Assembly (NCBI RefSeq): GCF_002797975.1
Contig: NZ_PGET01000001.1
Span: forward strand, 558,001 to 622,000
Length of the DNA: 64,000 nt
Origin: [Clostridium] celerecrescens 18A
GTDB taxonomy: Bacteria > Bacillota > Clostridia > Lachnospirales > Lachnospiraceae
Direction of reading: 5' to 3'
The translations under genes were made by a program, and so were the position numbers. How positions within the stretch are numbered: the first letter of the stretch is position 1; each line of letters starts with the position of its first letter. The notes beneath the pieces are model-generated. The model did not search any database. It was not told the origin of the DNA and saw nothing but the letters and a program-made list of their open reading frames with translations. Positions 52,009 to 60,831 of this stretch are shown piece by piece.

Positions 52009-52912
52009 GCGAAATGGAAAATTGGCTGCGAAACTCGGTGGGGTTGTATTTTGTATACTTCTTAAAGCACCGGCTAAAGGAGGCTGGATTGTTGAACCCG
52101 GTTTGGAAAGCGATTGAGGTGATCGATTCTCCGGCCAATAACATTTCCTGAGCTGCCTGAATGCGTTTGCGGCTTAAATAGTCATAAAAAGTAGAGTTGG
52201 TATGTTCTTTAAACAGGCGGGAAAAATGGTATTTGGAAAAGCCTATATGGGCGGCCATTTTTTCTAACGTTAAGTTCTCGCCGTAATGGGCGTCAATGTA
52301 GGACAAAAGGCCTGTGAACTTTTGGTAATACTCATAGTGTTTTTCTTGAGAGGTTTGTGAATTGGCGGAGAGGGCATGATAGTACTCTCCGCCAATTGTC
52401 GTTAAGATGTTGATCAGTATCGCATAAATAGAATATTCCCAAAAGATCCCGCTTGGAAAATAGATGTCGTTGATCTCCATAAAACCGGAATAGATCCGTT
52501 CATAAATCCGGCTATGGTTTTGCTTGTTCATAAGGCAAGGTTCTAACAGAACCACATCCAGAAAGGAGGAATCGTAAAAACTGGACAGTGGTTCCATATT
52601 GAACATGTAAATGAAGCGGGAACCGCTGGTAGCCTGAAGGATCTCATGGATGGAAAAGCGGGGGATAAAGAGAATGTCGCCCGGATGTAAAGTGAAGGAC
52701 TTTTTGTTGATGATGACGGTATAGTCGCATTCCACGGGTATGAGAATTTCCAATGCACTGTGCTGGTGAGGCGCATAGCCTTCTGTTTGAATGTTATGCC
52801 AGATACGGATATTGGAATTAAGGGAATATTCAACGTTTTCTAACAGGCCCTCCACTTGTCTGCCCTGGAAGGAACGGTCCTCGGGCCGTTCATAGTATGC
52901 GGATTTTGCCAT
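51998..52912 (-). CDS. AraC-family regulator with N-terminal cupin
   Basis: 304 residues from the ATG at 52912, preceded by AGAAAGGGGGACCCC; an ATG 21 nt earlier would precede that site. The N-terminal cupin-like sensor (about 35-110, HQHSALEILIPVECDYTV) is followed by two helix-turn-helix units in the last 100 residues (LEKMAAHIGFSKYHFSRLFK, ITSIAFQTGFNNPASFSRCF). It probably activates the adjacent sugar importer through the direct repeats at 48561-48593. Confidence 0.88.
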   Translation of the reverse strand: MAKSAYYERPEDRSFQGRQVEGLLENVEYSLNSNIRIWHNIQTEGYAPHQHSALEILIPVECDYTVIINKKSFTLHPGDILFIPRFSIHEILQATSGSRFIYMFNMEPLSSFYDSSFLDVVLLEPCLMNKQNHSRIYERIYSGFMEINDIYFPSGIFWEYSIYAILINILTTIGGEYYHALSANSQTSQEKHYEYYQKFTGLLSYIDAHYGENLTLEKMAAHIGFSKYHFSRLFKEHTNSTFYDYLSRKRIQAAQEMLLAGESITSIAFQTGFNNPASFSRCFKKYTKYNPTEFRSQFSISPIP

Positions 52913-52985
52913 ATGGGGTCCCCCTTTCTGCATGCTGCTGTTTATGTAATGATACTGAATTTTTCTCTGAGTTTCTACTGGAAGA

Positions 52986-54368
52986 TCAGCTTAGTTTTCC
53001 CATTTTTTCCTTTTCCTCTGCCAGGAGCTGATGAGATTCTGATAAGGAAGTGCCGAGGATTTTTAACAGAGTATCTTTTTCCAAGGTAGGTGAATAGTAA
53101 AACCCCTGCTGGTAATTACAGCCGGCTTCCGTAAGTATTTGGTTCTGGTTTTCCGTTTCCACACCTTCGGCAATGATGGTCATATCAAGATCTCTTGCCA
53201 TCCGGACCAGCCCTTCAATGACGGACCGGGACCTTGGGTTCGTCTCAAGCTGCCATACGAACAGGCGCTCAAGCTTTAAGGTATCCACTGGAAGCTCCAG
53301 GATAGAGGAGACGCCAGAGTGGCCGGAACCGAATTCATTGAGGATGATCTCCACGCCCATTTCCTGCAATTGCTGAAGGGTCACGTTTATGTTTAAATAA
53401 GCCATGATCAGGGCGCTTTCCTGGATCTCCAGGGCAAGCTTTCCCTTGGGTATGTGATAGATATCCATCATACGCTTCACTTCGTCAAGGAGATCTTCCT
53501 GTAAAAAAAGAACGGGAGAAATGGGAAGAGCAATGGATTCAAATTCACAGCCAGTTTCAAGCAGTCCGTGGATGCACTGGGCTGCTTTTTCCAGTGCATA
53601 GTATTCAATGGCCCGGATCTGCCCGGAATCCTCTGCAACAGGAAGAAATTCGCTGGCTCCGATCATCCCAAGGCCTTTAATAAAGATGCGCATATAAAGC
53701 TCTGCCCGGGTAAAGGTCCCCGTATCAATTTGAAGGGTAGGGCGGTAACGAACCTCTACTTCTTCTTTTTCCAGGGCTGTCTTTAGATAAAGAGCAATGG
53801 TCTGGCGCCGCTGCAGCTGTTTCTGCAAAACGCTGTCAAAGACGACCGCCTGATTGGGACCTCCGTCTTCCGCCTTTATAACGGCCAGATCCAGACACTT
53901 TAACATCTGGTCCGGAGAAGCGGCGTGTCCGGGATAGGAGCATATGCCCATCTGTGCGGAACATAAGCAGTCGGTCCCGCTGATCTTCCAGACATGATCA
54001 AACCTTCCGGCAATCGTCTCAGCAAGCTCATAAGCCTGTCCCTGGGTATATTGATCCAGTATGATGATATATTCCACGCCAATATAATGGTAGACGTTTT
54101 TTCCTGTCACTTCTTTTAAATATGTAAGGATCTGTTCCAGAAGGCTTTCACAGTATTCATATCCGAATACCTGGTTCAGCCGTTTAAAATTCTCTATGTG
54201 AAGCTTTAGCACAGCGCCCCGTTCCATAGAGCTCATTACCTGGCTTAGATGCTTTAAACAGGCTTCTCGTTCCGGTTTGCTCTCCAATAAAACATCTTCT
54301 GTTACCTGGATTTTGGTCTCTGTCTCTGCTTGCGGGGGCAGAGCTGTTTTTTTACTAAACCAATTCAT
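52986..54368 (-). CDS. Degenerate GGDEF-EAL domain protein
   Basis: 460 residues. A GGDEF-like domain (about 45-180) reads GVEYIII where GG(D/E)EF would be. An EAL-like domain (about 190-445) reads AEL for EAL, LNEFGSG for the DDFG metal motif and KLERLFV for KIDRSFV, while EGVETE is kept. Several metal ligands of cyclic di-GMP phosphodiesterases are therefore altered, and the protein is probably an inactive sensor or binder. No membrane segment. Single gene, minus strand. Confidence 0.8.
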   Translation of the reverse strand: MNWFSKKTALPPQAETETKIQVTEDVLLESKPEREACLKHLSQVMSSMERGAVLKLHIENFKRLNQVFGYEYCESLLEQILTYLKEVTGKNVYHYIGVEYIIILDQYTQGQAYELAETIAGRFDHVWKISGTDCLCSAQMGICSYPGHAASPDQMLKCLDLAVIKAEDGGPNQAVVFDSVLQKQLQRRQTIALYLKTALEKEEVEVRYRPTLQIDTGTFTRAELYMRIFIKGLGMIGASEFLPVAEDSGQIRAIEYYALEKAAQCIHGLLETGCEFESIALPISPVLFLQEDLLDEVKRMMDIYHIPKGKLALEIQESALIMAYLNINVTLQQLQEMGVEIILNEFGSGHSGVSSILELPVDTLKLERLFVWQLETNPRSRSVIEGLVRMARDLDMTIIAEGVETENQNQILTEAGCNYQQGFYYSPTLEKDTLLKILGTSLSESHQLLAEEKEKMGKLS

Positions 54369-54542
54369 ATGGATTTCCTCCCTTTTATCGGCTGTTTGAT
54401 TTTATTGTATTATAAAAGCATGGTGAAATCAAGAAATAATTGGAAGCGAGAAAACAGGCATTAAACTGGAAATAGAGAGAATAATAAGGATAAGAAAAAC
54501 TTATTTTTAAAATGTTAGCTATAAAGGCAAGAGGTGGAAAGA

Positions 54543-55877
54543 ATGAAATCAATCTGGACAGAATCAGCCAGAATTCCTGGCAGGAATCCATTGACAGGAA
54601 ACAAACGGACAGAGGTGGTAGTAATAGGCGCAGGAATGGCAGGAATCCTTACTGCCTTTTATTTGCAAAGGCACGGGCTTCATGTGGTGGTGCTGGAGGC
54701 AGACCGCATAGGAAGCGGGCAGACGGGATTTACAACGGCGAAAATCACTTCCCAGCATAATTTAATTTACGAAAAGCTGGCAAGAACAACTGGGGAAGAA
54801 ACGGCAAGGCTGTATGGAAAGGCAAATCAGCTGGCAGTGGAAGAGTACGGAAAACTCATTAGACGTTATTCCATACAGTGCCATTATGAACAAACGGATG
54901 CATATCTATATTCGGTTCAGGAGTCAGAGGTGCTATCAAGAGAAGCGGAATGGGCTGCCAGGCTTGGGCTTCCGGCTTCCTTTGTCAGGGAGACAGGACT
55001 TCCGTTTCCTGTGCACGGAGCGGTTCGTTTTACCGGACAGGCCCAGTTTCATCCTCTGGAATTTCTAAAAGATATATCTGCAGGGCTCACGATTTTTGAA
55101 CGGACAAAGGTTCTGAAGGTCCAGGGGCATGAGGTCGTGACAGATAAAGGAGTGATAAAGGCAGAAAAAGTGGTATTTGCCTCTCATTATCCTTTTGTTA
55201 ATATCCCTGGATTTTATTTTGCCAAAATGTACCAGGAAAAGAGCTACGTTCTGGAGCTTGAACCGGTTACATCTTTAAAAGGCATGTATATTGGAATTGA
55301 CGAAAGGGCATATTCTTTTCGGAATGCCGGTGATAAGCTTTTATTAGGATACGGAAGTCACAGGACCGGAAAGGCGCCAAAGGAAAATCCATTTACCACG
55401 ATGAAACGGGCAGGGGAACATCTGTTTCCGGAAGCAAAGGAAATCAGAAGATGGACGGCCCAGGATTGTATGACTTTAGACGGAATTCCCTATATTGGGC
55501 CGTTTTCTTCCCTAAGGCCGGATTGGTATGTTGCTACAGGCTTTGGAAAATGGGGCATGAGTTCCTCCATGGTGGCAGCAAAGATACTGAGCACCCAGAT
55601 AACAGGAAGGAAAACACCTTATGATGAAGTATTTTCTCCCAGAAGGCATCATTTGAAGGCGGCTGCGGGTACACTGGTTTCCCACGGCATGCAGTCAGTG
55701 AAGGGGCTTTCAGCCGGAACCATGCCGGGAGCCGTAAACTGTCCCCACATGGGATGCCGTCTGGTATGGAACCGATATGACAAACGCTGGGAATGTCCAT
55801 GCCATGGATCTTCTTTTGAAATTAATGGAAAAATTTCAGCAGGCCCTGCACAACAGGGTATTCCTTTCATAGATTGA
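54543..55877 (+). CDS. FAD-dependent oxidoreductase with C-terminal Rieske domain
   Basis: 444 residues from the ATG at 54543 (GGCAAGAGGTGG upstream; a GTG at 54534 is less likely). A DAO-type FAD domain begins VVVIGAGMAGILTAFYLQRHG with SGQTGFTTAKITSQH. A C-terminal Rieske domain has CPHMGC and CPCHGS holding a [2Fe-2S] cluster. Proteins of this pair of domains (YhfW-like) are common in Firmicutes and probably move electrons between flavin and cluster, but the substrate is not known. It is followed by the cotJ operon after 40 nt and may be expressed with it. Confidence 0.85.
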   Translation: MKSIWTESARIPGRNPLTGNKRTEVVVIGAGMAGILTAFYLQRHGLHVVVLEADRIGSGQTGFTTAKITSQHNLIYEKLARTTGEETARLYGKANQLAVEEYGKLIRRYSIQCHYEQTDAYLYSVQESEVLSREAEWAARLGLPASFVRETGLPFPVHGAVRFTGQAQFHPLEFLKDISAGLTIFERTKVLKVQGHEVVTDKGVIKAEKVVFASHYPFVNIPGFYFAKMYQEKSYVLELEPVTSLKGMYIGIDERAYSFRNAGDKLLLGYGSHRTGKAPKENPFTTMKRAGEHLFPEAKEIRRWTAQDCMTLDGIPYIGPFSSLRPDWYVATGFGKWGMSSSMVAAKILSTQITGRKTPYDEVFSPRRHHLKAAAGTLVSHGMQSVKGLSAGTMPGAVNCPHMGCRLVWNRYDKRWECPCHGSSFEINGKISAGPAQQGIPFID

Positions 55878-55916
55878 TATTAGAAACTTTCAATAACGAA
55901 AGGAGTCATACATCCT

Positions 55917-57020
55917 ATGGATTTTTATACGAAGCAATGGTGTCCTGAATATATGACCGGCACCGGCTCGGCCGGCTGGGAATATGCCATGGGGCTTGAC
56001 ATGTCTGTAAGTCCTGGTACGGTGATTCGTCCTGACATGCCGCTTGGTTCGGGTCCGGCAAAGTCCGCAGAAAATGGGACTGATCCCATACTTATGAAAC
56101 AACAGGATATGGCCTCAGGTTCCGGCCCTTGGATGCCGCCAAAAAGACCAAGATGTTCAGAAACAAGAGGTGAATCTGAGGCAGCACCTATGCCAATGAA
56201 TTGTCAGCCAATGCTGTTATGCCCAATGCCGGAAAAAAGCAAGGAGATGCCAGCCAGTACGAAGCCGGAGAAATGCATGCCGGAAAAATGCAGAGTGATG
56301 CCAGCCTGCCCGATGCCGGAGAAATGCATGCCGGAAAAATGCAGAGTGATGCCAGCCTGCCCGATGCCAGAAAAATGTATGCCAGAAAAATGTATGCCGG
56401 AAAAATGCAGAGTGATGCCAGCTTGCCCAATGCCAGAGAAATGCATGCCGGAAAAATGCAGAGTGATGCCAGCTTGCCCAATGCCAGAGAAATGCATGCC
56501 AGAGAAATGCAGGGAGATGCCAGCCCGTGAGAAATGCATGCCAGAGAAATGCAGGGAGATGCCAGCCCGTGAGAAATGTATGCCAGAAAAATGCAGAGTG
56601 ATGCCAGCCCGTGAGAAATGCATGCCAGAAAAATGCATGCCAGAGAAATGCAGGGAGATGCCAGCCCGTACAATGCCAGCCCGTACAATGCCAGAGAATT
56701 GTATACCAGTATGTGTTATGCCGATACAATGCCCAGAAAAAGAGAAGGAAGCTATGGCGCCTATGAAATGTCCGAATATGGCAACAAGTCCCGCATTTGT
56801 AAAGTGTCCTGAAAGGCCGACATACACTGCTCCGGCCATGCGACCCAGCATGCCCGCACCAGCTCCTTGTCCAGCCGAAAATATTGACCAGTTCCCGGTT
56901 GGAATGGCATATGTACCATGGCAGTGCTGGCAGGAATTGTATCCGTTAGATACTGCCATGAGCATGGGAACCATCTTCCCGGATCTGTTTAAACCATTTA
57001 TTATGGGGGGGTGCCAGTGA
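55917..57020 (+). CDS. cotJA: CotJA with long Met-Pro-Glu-Lys-Cys repeat extension
   Basis: 367 residues. The last 50 (MAYVPWQCWQELYPLDTAMS then GTIFPDLFKPF) are the complete CotJA spore coat domain, which normally is nearly the whole protein of about 80 residues. About residues 100-265 are imperfect repeats built from MPEKC and RVMPACP units, giving a Cys every 5-7 residues, and residues 265-315 are Met/Pro/Cys-rich without clear register. Such a segment could cross-link by disulfides or bind soft metals. It overlaps cotJB by one base. AACGAAAGGAGTC precedes the ATG. Confidence 0.82.
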   Translation: MDFYTKQWCPEYMTGTGSAGWEYAMGLDMSVSPGTVIRPDMPLGSGPAKSAENGTDPILMKQQDMASGSGPWMPPKRPRCSETRGESEAAPMPMNCQPMLLCPMPEKSKEMPASTKPEKCMPEKCRVMPACPMPEKCMPEKCRVMPACPMPEKCMPEKCMPEKCRVMPACPMPEKCMPEKCRVMPACPMPEKCMPEKCREMPAREKCMPEKCREMPAREKCMPEKCRVMPAREKCMPEKCMPEKCREMPARTMPARTMPENCIPVCVMPIQCPEKEKEAMAPMKCPNMATSPAFVKCPERPTYTAPAMRPSMPAPAPCPAENIDQFPVGMAYVPWQCWQELYPLDTAMSMGTIFPDLFKPFIMGGCQ

Positions 57021-57286
57021 TGATAGGTCAAAATGTTGATTGCGATATGCTGTTAAAGCAGGTATATGAAGCCAGCTTTGCAATGGATGATGTGGTTTTG
57101 TATCTTGACACCCACCCAGATGATCAGGAAGCATTAAACTATTACTTTTATGTAGCTGATATGCGGCAGCAGGCAATGCAGGCTTATGAGGAGCAGTGCG
57201 GCCCTCTGATGGTTGATGGAGTCATGGATGAGAATTACTGGACCTGGATCAATGATCCATGGCCATGGGAAGGAGTGTGCGGCTAA
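57020..57286 (+). CDS. cotJB: Spore coat protein CotJB
   Basis: 88 residues from the ATG at 57020, which overlaps the cotJA stop. The pattern LLKQVYEASFAMDDVVLYLD, THPDDQEALNYY and YWTWINDPWPWEG is typical of CotJB, a small protein of the inner spore coat made under sigma-E in Bacillus. Its stop overlaps the cotJC ATG by one base (TAATG). Confidence 0.9.
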   Translation: MIGQNVDCDMLLKQVYEASFAMDDVVLYLDTHPDDQEALNYYFYVADMRQQAMQAYEEQCGPLMVDGVMDENYWTWINDPWPWEGVCG

Positions 57287-57516
57287 TGTGGAGGTATGAA
57301 AAGAGATTACAGTACCCGGTAAATATTACAACTCCCAATCCCAAGCTTGCTACCTTTATTATGAGCCAGTATGGTGGCCCAGATGGAGAAATGGCAGCTT
57401 CCATGCGCTATCTTTCCCAGCGTTATGCAATGCCTTATAAGGAATGTAAAGGACTTTTGACAGATATTGGAACAGAAGAATCGGTACTTGGTAGATATCG
57501 GTTAAAAGTCTCATAG
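57286..57516 (+). CDS. cotJC: CotJC (manganese catalase family), 5' part, interrupted
   Basis: The frame starts MWRYEKRLQYPVNITTPNPK and matches CotJC up to DIGTEE (codons to 57480). It then runs 12 codons into inserted DNA and stops at 57516, giving a 76-residue stub. The missing part, beginning LAHLEIVATIVHQLTRNL, is found in frame at 63457-63871. Joining 57479 to 63457 gives GAA GAG CTA and a complete protein of 202 residues. CotJC is a Mn-catalase-like coat protein. The split matches genes that are rebuilt by excision of a prophage-like element in the mother cell. Confidence 0.88.
   Translation: MWRYEKRLQYPVNITTPNPKLATFIMSQYGGPDGEMAASMRYLSQRYAMPYKECKGLLTDIGTEESVLGRYRLKVS
57466..57503. 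other. attL of the cotJC element
   Basis: cotJC half site GGAACAGAA, core GA (57478-57479), then element half site ATCGGTACTTG and GTAGATATCGG. Confidence 0.7.
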
Positions 57517-59103
57517 ATCCAGGTTGGGAAGTTTTAAATAAACATCCAGAGTAAATAGGTCATTTCCCTGGCCCAGGCGATTGCCCTTTTTAGTTTTCGT
57601 ATAGTACACATGGTCTACCACCTGTTTGAGAAGAATGTTTTTCCTGAGAGGATCTTCTGTTTCCGTGTACGACCTTAATATTCCTTCAAAGTACGGGATA
57701 AACTCCTCCTTCTTTTCTAAACGGTTTCTGACCTCAATGATTTCACTCTGGATATTTTCTATTAGCCTATCATTTTCATCTATTTTCTTAGTAAGCTCTT
57801 TTGATCGCTTGCGGAATAAATCCAAGGAATAAACCTGTTGTTCAAAATAGTCATATACTGTCTCAAGCTGTTTATTGAGGATAGAAGCTTCATTCTGATA
57901 CCCGGCTAATACTGCTATTTTCCTGTCTATTACTTCCGTCCAATCTCCGGAATCCTCATTCTGTACTTTTATTTTATAATCTTTTAAGTATCTTTCCAAG
58001 AACTGTAATAAGCGTTCTTCAACTAAATAATAAAAAGAGCCAACAGTAGGGCATTTATGAGTTTTACACAGAATGGTATCGGTAGGATTTTTGGAACCTG
58101 CTGGTCGGCGGTACATTGACATATTACATTCACTGCAATACAACAGGCCAGCCAAGGGGGATTTTATTGTAAGGAAAGCGGAGGGTCTAAAATTGGCTTC
58201 CAATCTTTTCTGGGCTGCGGAAAAAACACGATCATCTATGATTGGAGGATGAATGGCATCAAATATCTCACAATCTGTATTGATCGGCCGCGATCGCTTT
58301 ACCGTACCGTTTTCTATAATTTTGATTTGCTTGCGCTTCCCGGTTTCCAGCTTCCCTATGTAGGCGTAGTTTCGCAGCATTCCTCTAATCACGCTGGTTT
58401 CCCAGTGATCTGATTTACGGGGAGGAATCTTCATATCATCAAGTAAATGGGCTATTTGTGTGGTGCCAAGTGGAAGATTATCAGATTCAGGAGTCCCGGA
58501 TGTAAATAACTGAAAAACATATTGTACTATTTTGGATTCTTCCGGAAGCGGTTTTAAGGTGAATCCCTTCTCATGAGGGAGCTTCATTCTCTCGTACCCA
58601 TAAGGAGCAACATTGCCGGTCCATTTCCCTTCTTTTACAGATGCACGGCGTCCATTTTGCAGACGGCGGTTGATTACCTTATATTCTCGCCGGCTCATAA
58701 AAAGGCCGAATTCAGCATATTCTTCGTCAAATTCATCATTCGGATCATAAGTCTTCATGGGGGTAATAATTTTCGTATTGCCGTATTTGAATGTTTCCAT
58801 GATAAGCCCCTGATCTCTGGTATCCCCACGAGCCAGACGTTCAAGCTCTATGACAAGAACGCCGTCTGGCCGATTGTTTTCTATGTCAGAAATCAGCTGC
58901 ATCATTTCTGGTCTGGCAGCAATGGTTTCGCCAGAAACGACTTCCCGGTAAACATGAGAAATGGTAATACCTAACTGCTCTGCAAGCTCGTTTAATCTGT
59001 TTTCATGCCGGGCAAGGGTTTCACCCTCCCCATGGGCTTCTGCATCCCGGTCTTCTCTTGATTTTCTTAAGTACATATAATAAGTTCCTGACAGATCTAA
59101 CAT
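57511..59103 (-). CDS. Large serine recombinase
   Basis: 530 residues. N-terminal resolvase domain with the catalytic Ser in YLRKSREDRD (about residue 15) and LVIELERLARGD; a recombinase domain (about 170-280, RRASVKEGKWTGNVAPYGYE); a zinc ribbon (LLYCSECNMSMYRR then CKTHKC); and a C-terminal coiled coil (about 375-450). This is the design of phage integrases and of SpoIVCA, which excises the skin element in the mother cell. Its 3' end lies 32 bp from the attL core, as is common. AAGGAGATGATAT precedes the ATG. It should both insert and, with a helper, excise the element. Confidence 0.92.
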   Translation of the reverse strand: MLDLSGTYYMYLRKSREDRDAEAHGEGETLARHENRLNELAEQLGITISHVYREVVSGETIAARPEMMQLISDIENNRPDGVLVIELERLARGDTRDQGLIMETFKYGNTKIITPMKTYDPNDEFDEEYAEFGLFMSRREYKVINRRLQNGRRASVKEGKWTGNVAPYGYERMKLPHEKGFTLKPLPEESKIVQYVFQLFTSGTPESDNLPLGTTQIAHLLDDMKIPPRKSDHWETSVIRGMLRNYAYIGKLETGKRKQIKIIENGTVKRSRPINTDCEIFDAIHPPIIDDRVFSAAQKRLEANFRPSAFLTIKSPLAGLLYCSECNMSMYRRPAGSKNPTDTILCKTHKCPTVGSFYYLVEERLLQFLERYLKDYKIKVQNEDSGDWTEVIDRKIAVLAGYQNEASILNKQLETVYDYFEQQVYSLDLFRKRSKELTKKIDENDRLIENIQSEIIEVRNRLEKKEEFIPYFEGILRSYTETEDPLRKNILLKQVVDHVYYTKTKKGNRLGQGNDLFTLDVYLKLPNLDL

Positions 59104-59296
59104 TATATCATCTCCTTATACAGTTTATTGTATTTTGGGCACAAAAATACGCCCTAGTAAGGGTGTTTAGTTAAGCTGCCCGGTTTTGGCAGCATCGGGT
59201 AGTTATAGCCATGCAATGATTATGAGAGGAAGGAAAGAAGTAAGCAACAAGTACAACCAATACTGCATAGCTTTAAGCGAAGGGGAGGTGCTGTTT

Positions 59297-59461
59297 ATGG
59301 TAATTTTTGAAATGAAAATAGGTAATACCATTGTCCGTGGCCATGATGACTGTGTTGTAAGAACAGCAGCTGAACGTCAGGAAATCCTGGATAACGTTGG
59401 TCGAATTGCTGCTGGTATTTATCATGATAAGGAAAAGAAACAAAAGGAAGGAACCGGCTGA
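59297..59461 (+). CDS. Small protein of unknown function in the element
   Basis: 54 residues from the ATG at 59297 after AGGGGAGGTGCTGTTT. It begins MVIFEMKIGNTIVRGHDDCV and ends in a Lys-rich tail. It resembles small proteins often found beside serine recombinases, but I cannot name a family. It is a candidate recombination directionality factor on size and position alone. Confidence 0.55.
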   Translation: MVIFEMKIGNTIVRGHDDCVVRTAAERQEILDNVGRIAAGIYHDKEKKQKEGTG

Positions 59462-59572
59462 GGCCGGAGCCATTGGACAAGCATTGCCGGAGAAGCAAGA
59501 GGGAGAAGAGAAAAAATCGGGGAGCGGAAAGAGGGCAGCTACTAGCATGTCAAGTAATGGATACAAAAGAAA

Positions 59573-59594
59573 GAATAGGGGTTTCCCCCTACTC
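59573..59594 (-). terminator. Terminator of the HMA-like gene
   Basis: On the minus strand GAGTAGGGG-GAAA-CCCCTATTC is followed by TTTCTTTTG, 35 nt past the stop of the gene at 59630. Confidence 0.75.
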
Positions 59595-59629
59595 TTATAT
59601 AGTAAAAACTCTTTAACACAAGGTTCTTC

Positions 59630-59851
59630 TCAGAATTCGTTAGATTGGCCCTGTATTTTGCATCCAACATTTTCGATGCAAGATTTAATAGAAGTTTCGT
59701 CCGTTGATTCATTATAACCAACTTCAATGGAACCTCTTGTTGCATCAATATTGACCGTAGAGATTCCATCTACTTTATCTAGTGCGTTTTTAAGCTGAGT
59801 TTTTATCTCCGAATTCTGTATGCCTGATATGTCATAGTGTACTTTATTCAT
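59630..59851 (-). CDS. HMA-like domain protein without CxxC
   Basis: 73 residues. The ferredoxin-like pattern of heavy-metal-associated domains is clear (VHYDISGIQNSEIKTQLKNA, VDGISTVNIDATRGSIEVGY, a C-terminal SCIENVGCKI). Copper chaperones have CxxC in the first loop; here it reads IQNS, so metal binding in the usual way is lost, leaving only two C-terminal cysteines. Role unknown. GAAAGGAGTTATCTT precedes the ATG. Confidence 0.7.
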   Translation of the reverse strand: MNKVHYDISGIQNSEIKTQLKNALDKVDGISTVNIDATRGSIEVGYNESTDETSIKSCIENVGCKIQGQSNEF

Positions 59852-59897
59852 AAGATAACTCCTTTCTTTTACGGATTATTTCAATGATATTTGGAGT

Positions 59898-60050
59898 CTA
59901 AGATTCTTTATCTTTCGAATTATCTGCCTTTAATCCGAACACGGCTCGTGCGCTTTCGGCTTGTGGATTGTGGTTGATATGTTTTGAATGAAAAGTACCA
60001 TCTTCTTTTTTATGATTCTTTGTACTTTTTTTTGAATGATCTTTGCTCAT
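59898..60050 (-). CDS. Small CPC_1213-like protein
   Basis: 50 residues, starting MSKDHSKKSTKNHKK with a C-terminal HNPQAESARAVFGLKADN core. AGGAGGTAAACT directly precedes the ATG. The N-terminal Lys/His-rich tail and the HNPQAESARA core resemble the short CPC_1213 family of clostridia, whose function is not known. It lies on the same strand as the HMA-like gene, 47 nt upstream of its start. Confidence 0.65.
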   Translation of the reverse strand: MSKDHSKKSTKNHKKEDGTFHSKHINHNPQAESARAVFGLKADNSKDKES

Positions 60051-60297
60051 AGTTTACCTCCTGACTATTTTTAGTATACCATTCATTTAATAATATGATT
60101 CTATGATTGGCTTCCAATTAAAACCATAAAATTGAATGATATATGAGTAGTTCGTGAACAAAGATAAAATAATAAGTTATGTAATAAATTAATCATTTTT
60201 CATGAGATTTAGTATTTTGCGGATTATTGTATGTTATATGGATATAAATGATCTTTAAATAGCATATGTCAAAGAGGCATGCTAAAATTTAAAAAAT
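60051..60297. other. AT-rich gap, no gene seen
   Basis: Very AT-rich, between the divergent small gene and the sigma factor operon. It should hold the promoter for the minus-strand pair. No ORF or strong hairpin seen. Confidence 0.5.
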
Positions 60298-60323
60298 TGT
60301 AACGAACTCGATTCTCCGTAGTC
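60298..60323 (+). promoter_or_regulatory. Candidate ECF-type promoter
   Basis: TGTAAC (60298-60303) and CCGTAGTC (60316-60323) resemble ECF sigma -35 (GTAAC) and -10 (CGTA/GTC) elements, 26 nt before the sigma gene start. They suggest that the sigma factor drives its own operon. Confidence 0.4.
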
Positions 60324-60348
60324 TTATATATGAAAGCGAGGTGAAAAA

Positions 60349-60831
60349 GTGACGGACTTCAATGAAATATATCATCTTTACTTTAAGGATGTTTATAAGT
60401 ATGTTTTGTCAATAAGTAGGGATGAAATGATTGCGGAAGAAATAACACAAGAGACATTTTTTAAGGCTTTAAAAAATATCGATAAATTTGATGGGAAGTG
60501 CAAGATCTATGTGTGGTTATGTCAGATAGCAAAAAATACATTCTTCACTTACAGAAAGAAAGAAAAGTATCATGAGGACTTGACTGAGGCGGAAGATATT
60601 CATGTTGATTCAACGATTGAGCAGAGCCTTTTATCGAAAGAATCTGTATTTAACATTCACAAAGAACTTCATAGCCTAGGCGAACCCTATAAGGAAGTTT
60701 TTATGCTGCGAGTATTTGGAGATTTATCCTTTTCACAGATAGGCAGCTTATTTGAAAGAACAGAAAGCTGGGCTAGGGTCACTTACCATCGAGCTAAAAT
60801 GAAATTAAAGGAGAAAATAGAATGCGAATAA
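60349..60831 (+). CDS. ECF-family RNA polymerase sigma factor
   Basis: 160 residues from a GTG at 60349 (AGCGAGGTGA upstream). Region 2 (IYHLYFKDVYKYVLSISRDE, EEITQETFFKALKNIDKFD) and region 4 (LHSLGEPYKEVFMLRVFGDL, FSQIGSLFERTESWARVTYH) are complete. It overlaps the anti-sigma gene by 10 nt. An ECF factor inside a skin-like element is unusual; it may control the element cargo or respond to an envelope signal. Confidence 0.88.
   Translation: MTDFNEIYHLYFKDVYKYVLSISRDEMIAEEITQETFFKALKNIDKFDGKCKIYVWLCQIAKNTFFTYRKKEKYHEDLTEAEDIHVDSTIEQSLLSKESVFNIHKELHSLGEPYKEVFMLRVFGDLSFSQIGSLFERTESWARVTYHRAKMKLKEKIECE

Noticed and set aside
56204..57031. Long antisense ORFs across the cotJA repeats (His/Phe/Ser/Gly-rich)
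   Set aside because: They mirror the MPEKC codons on the other strand. The sense frame ends in a true CotJA domain and has a ribosome site and operon context.
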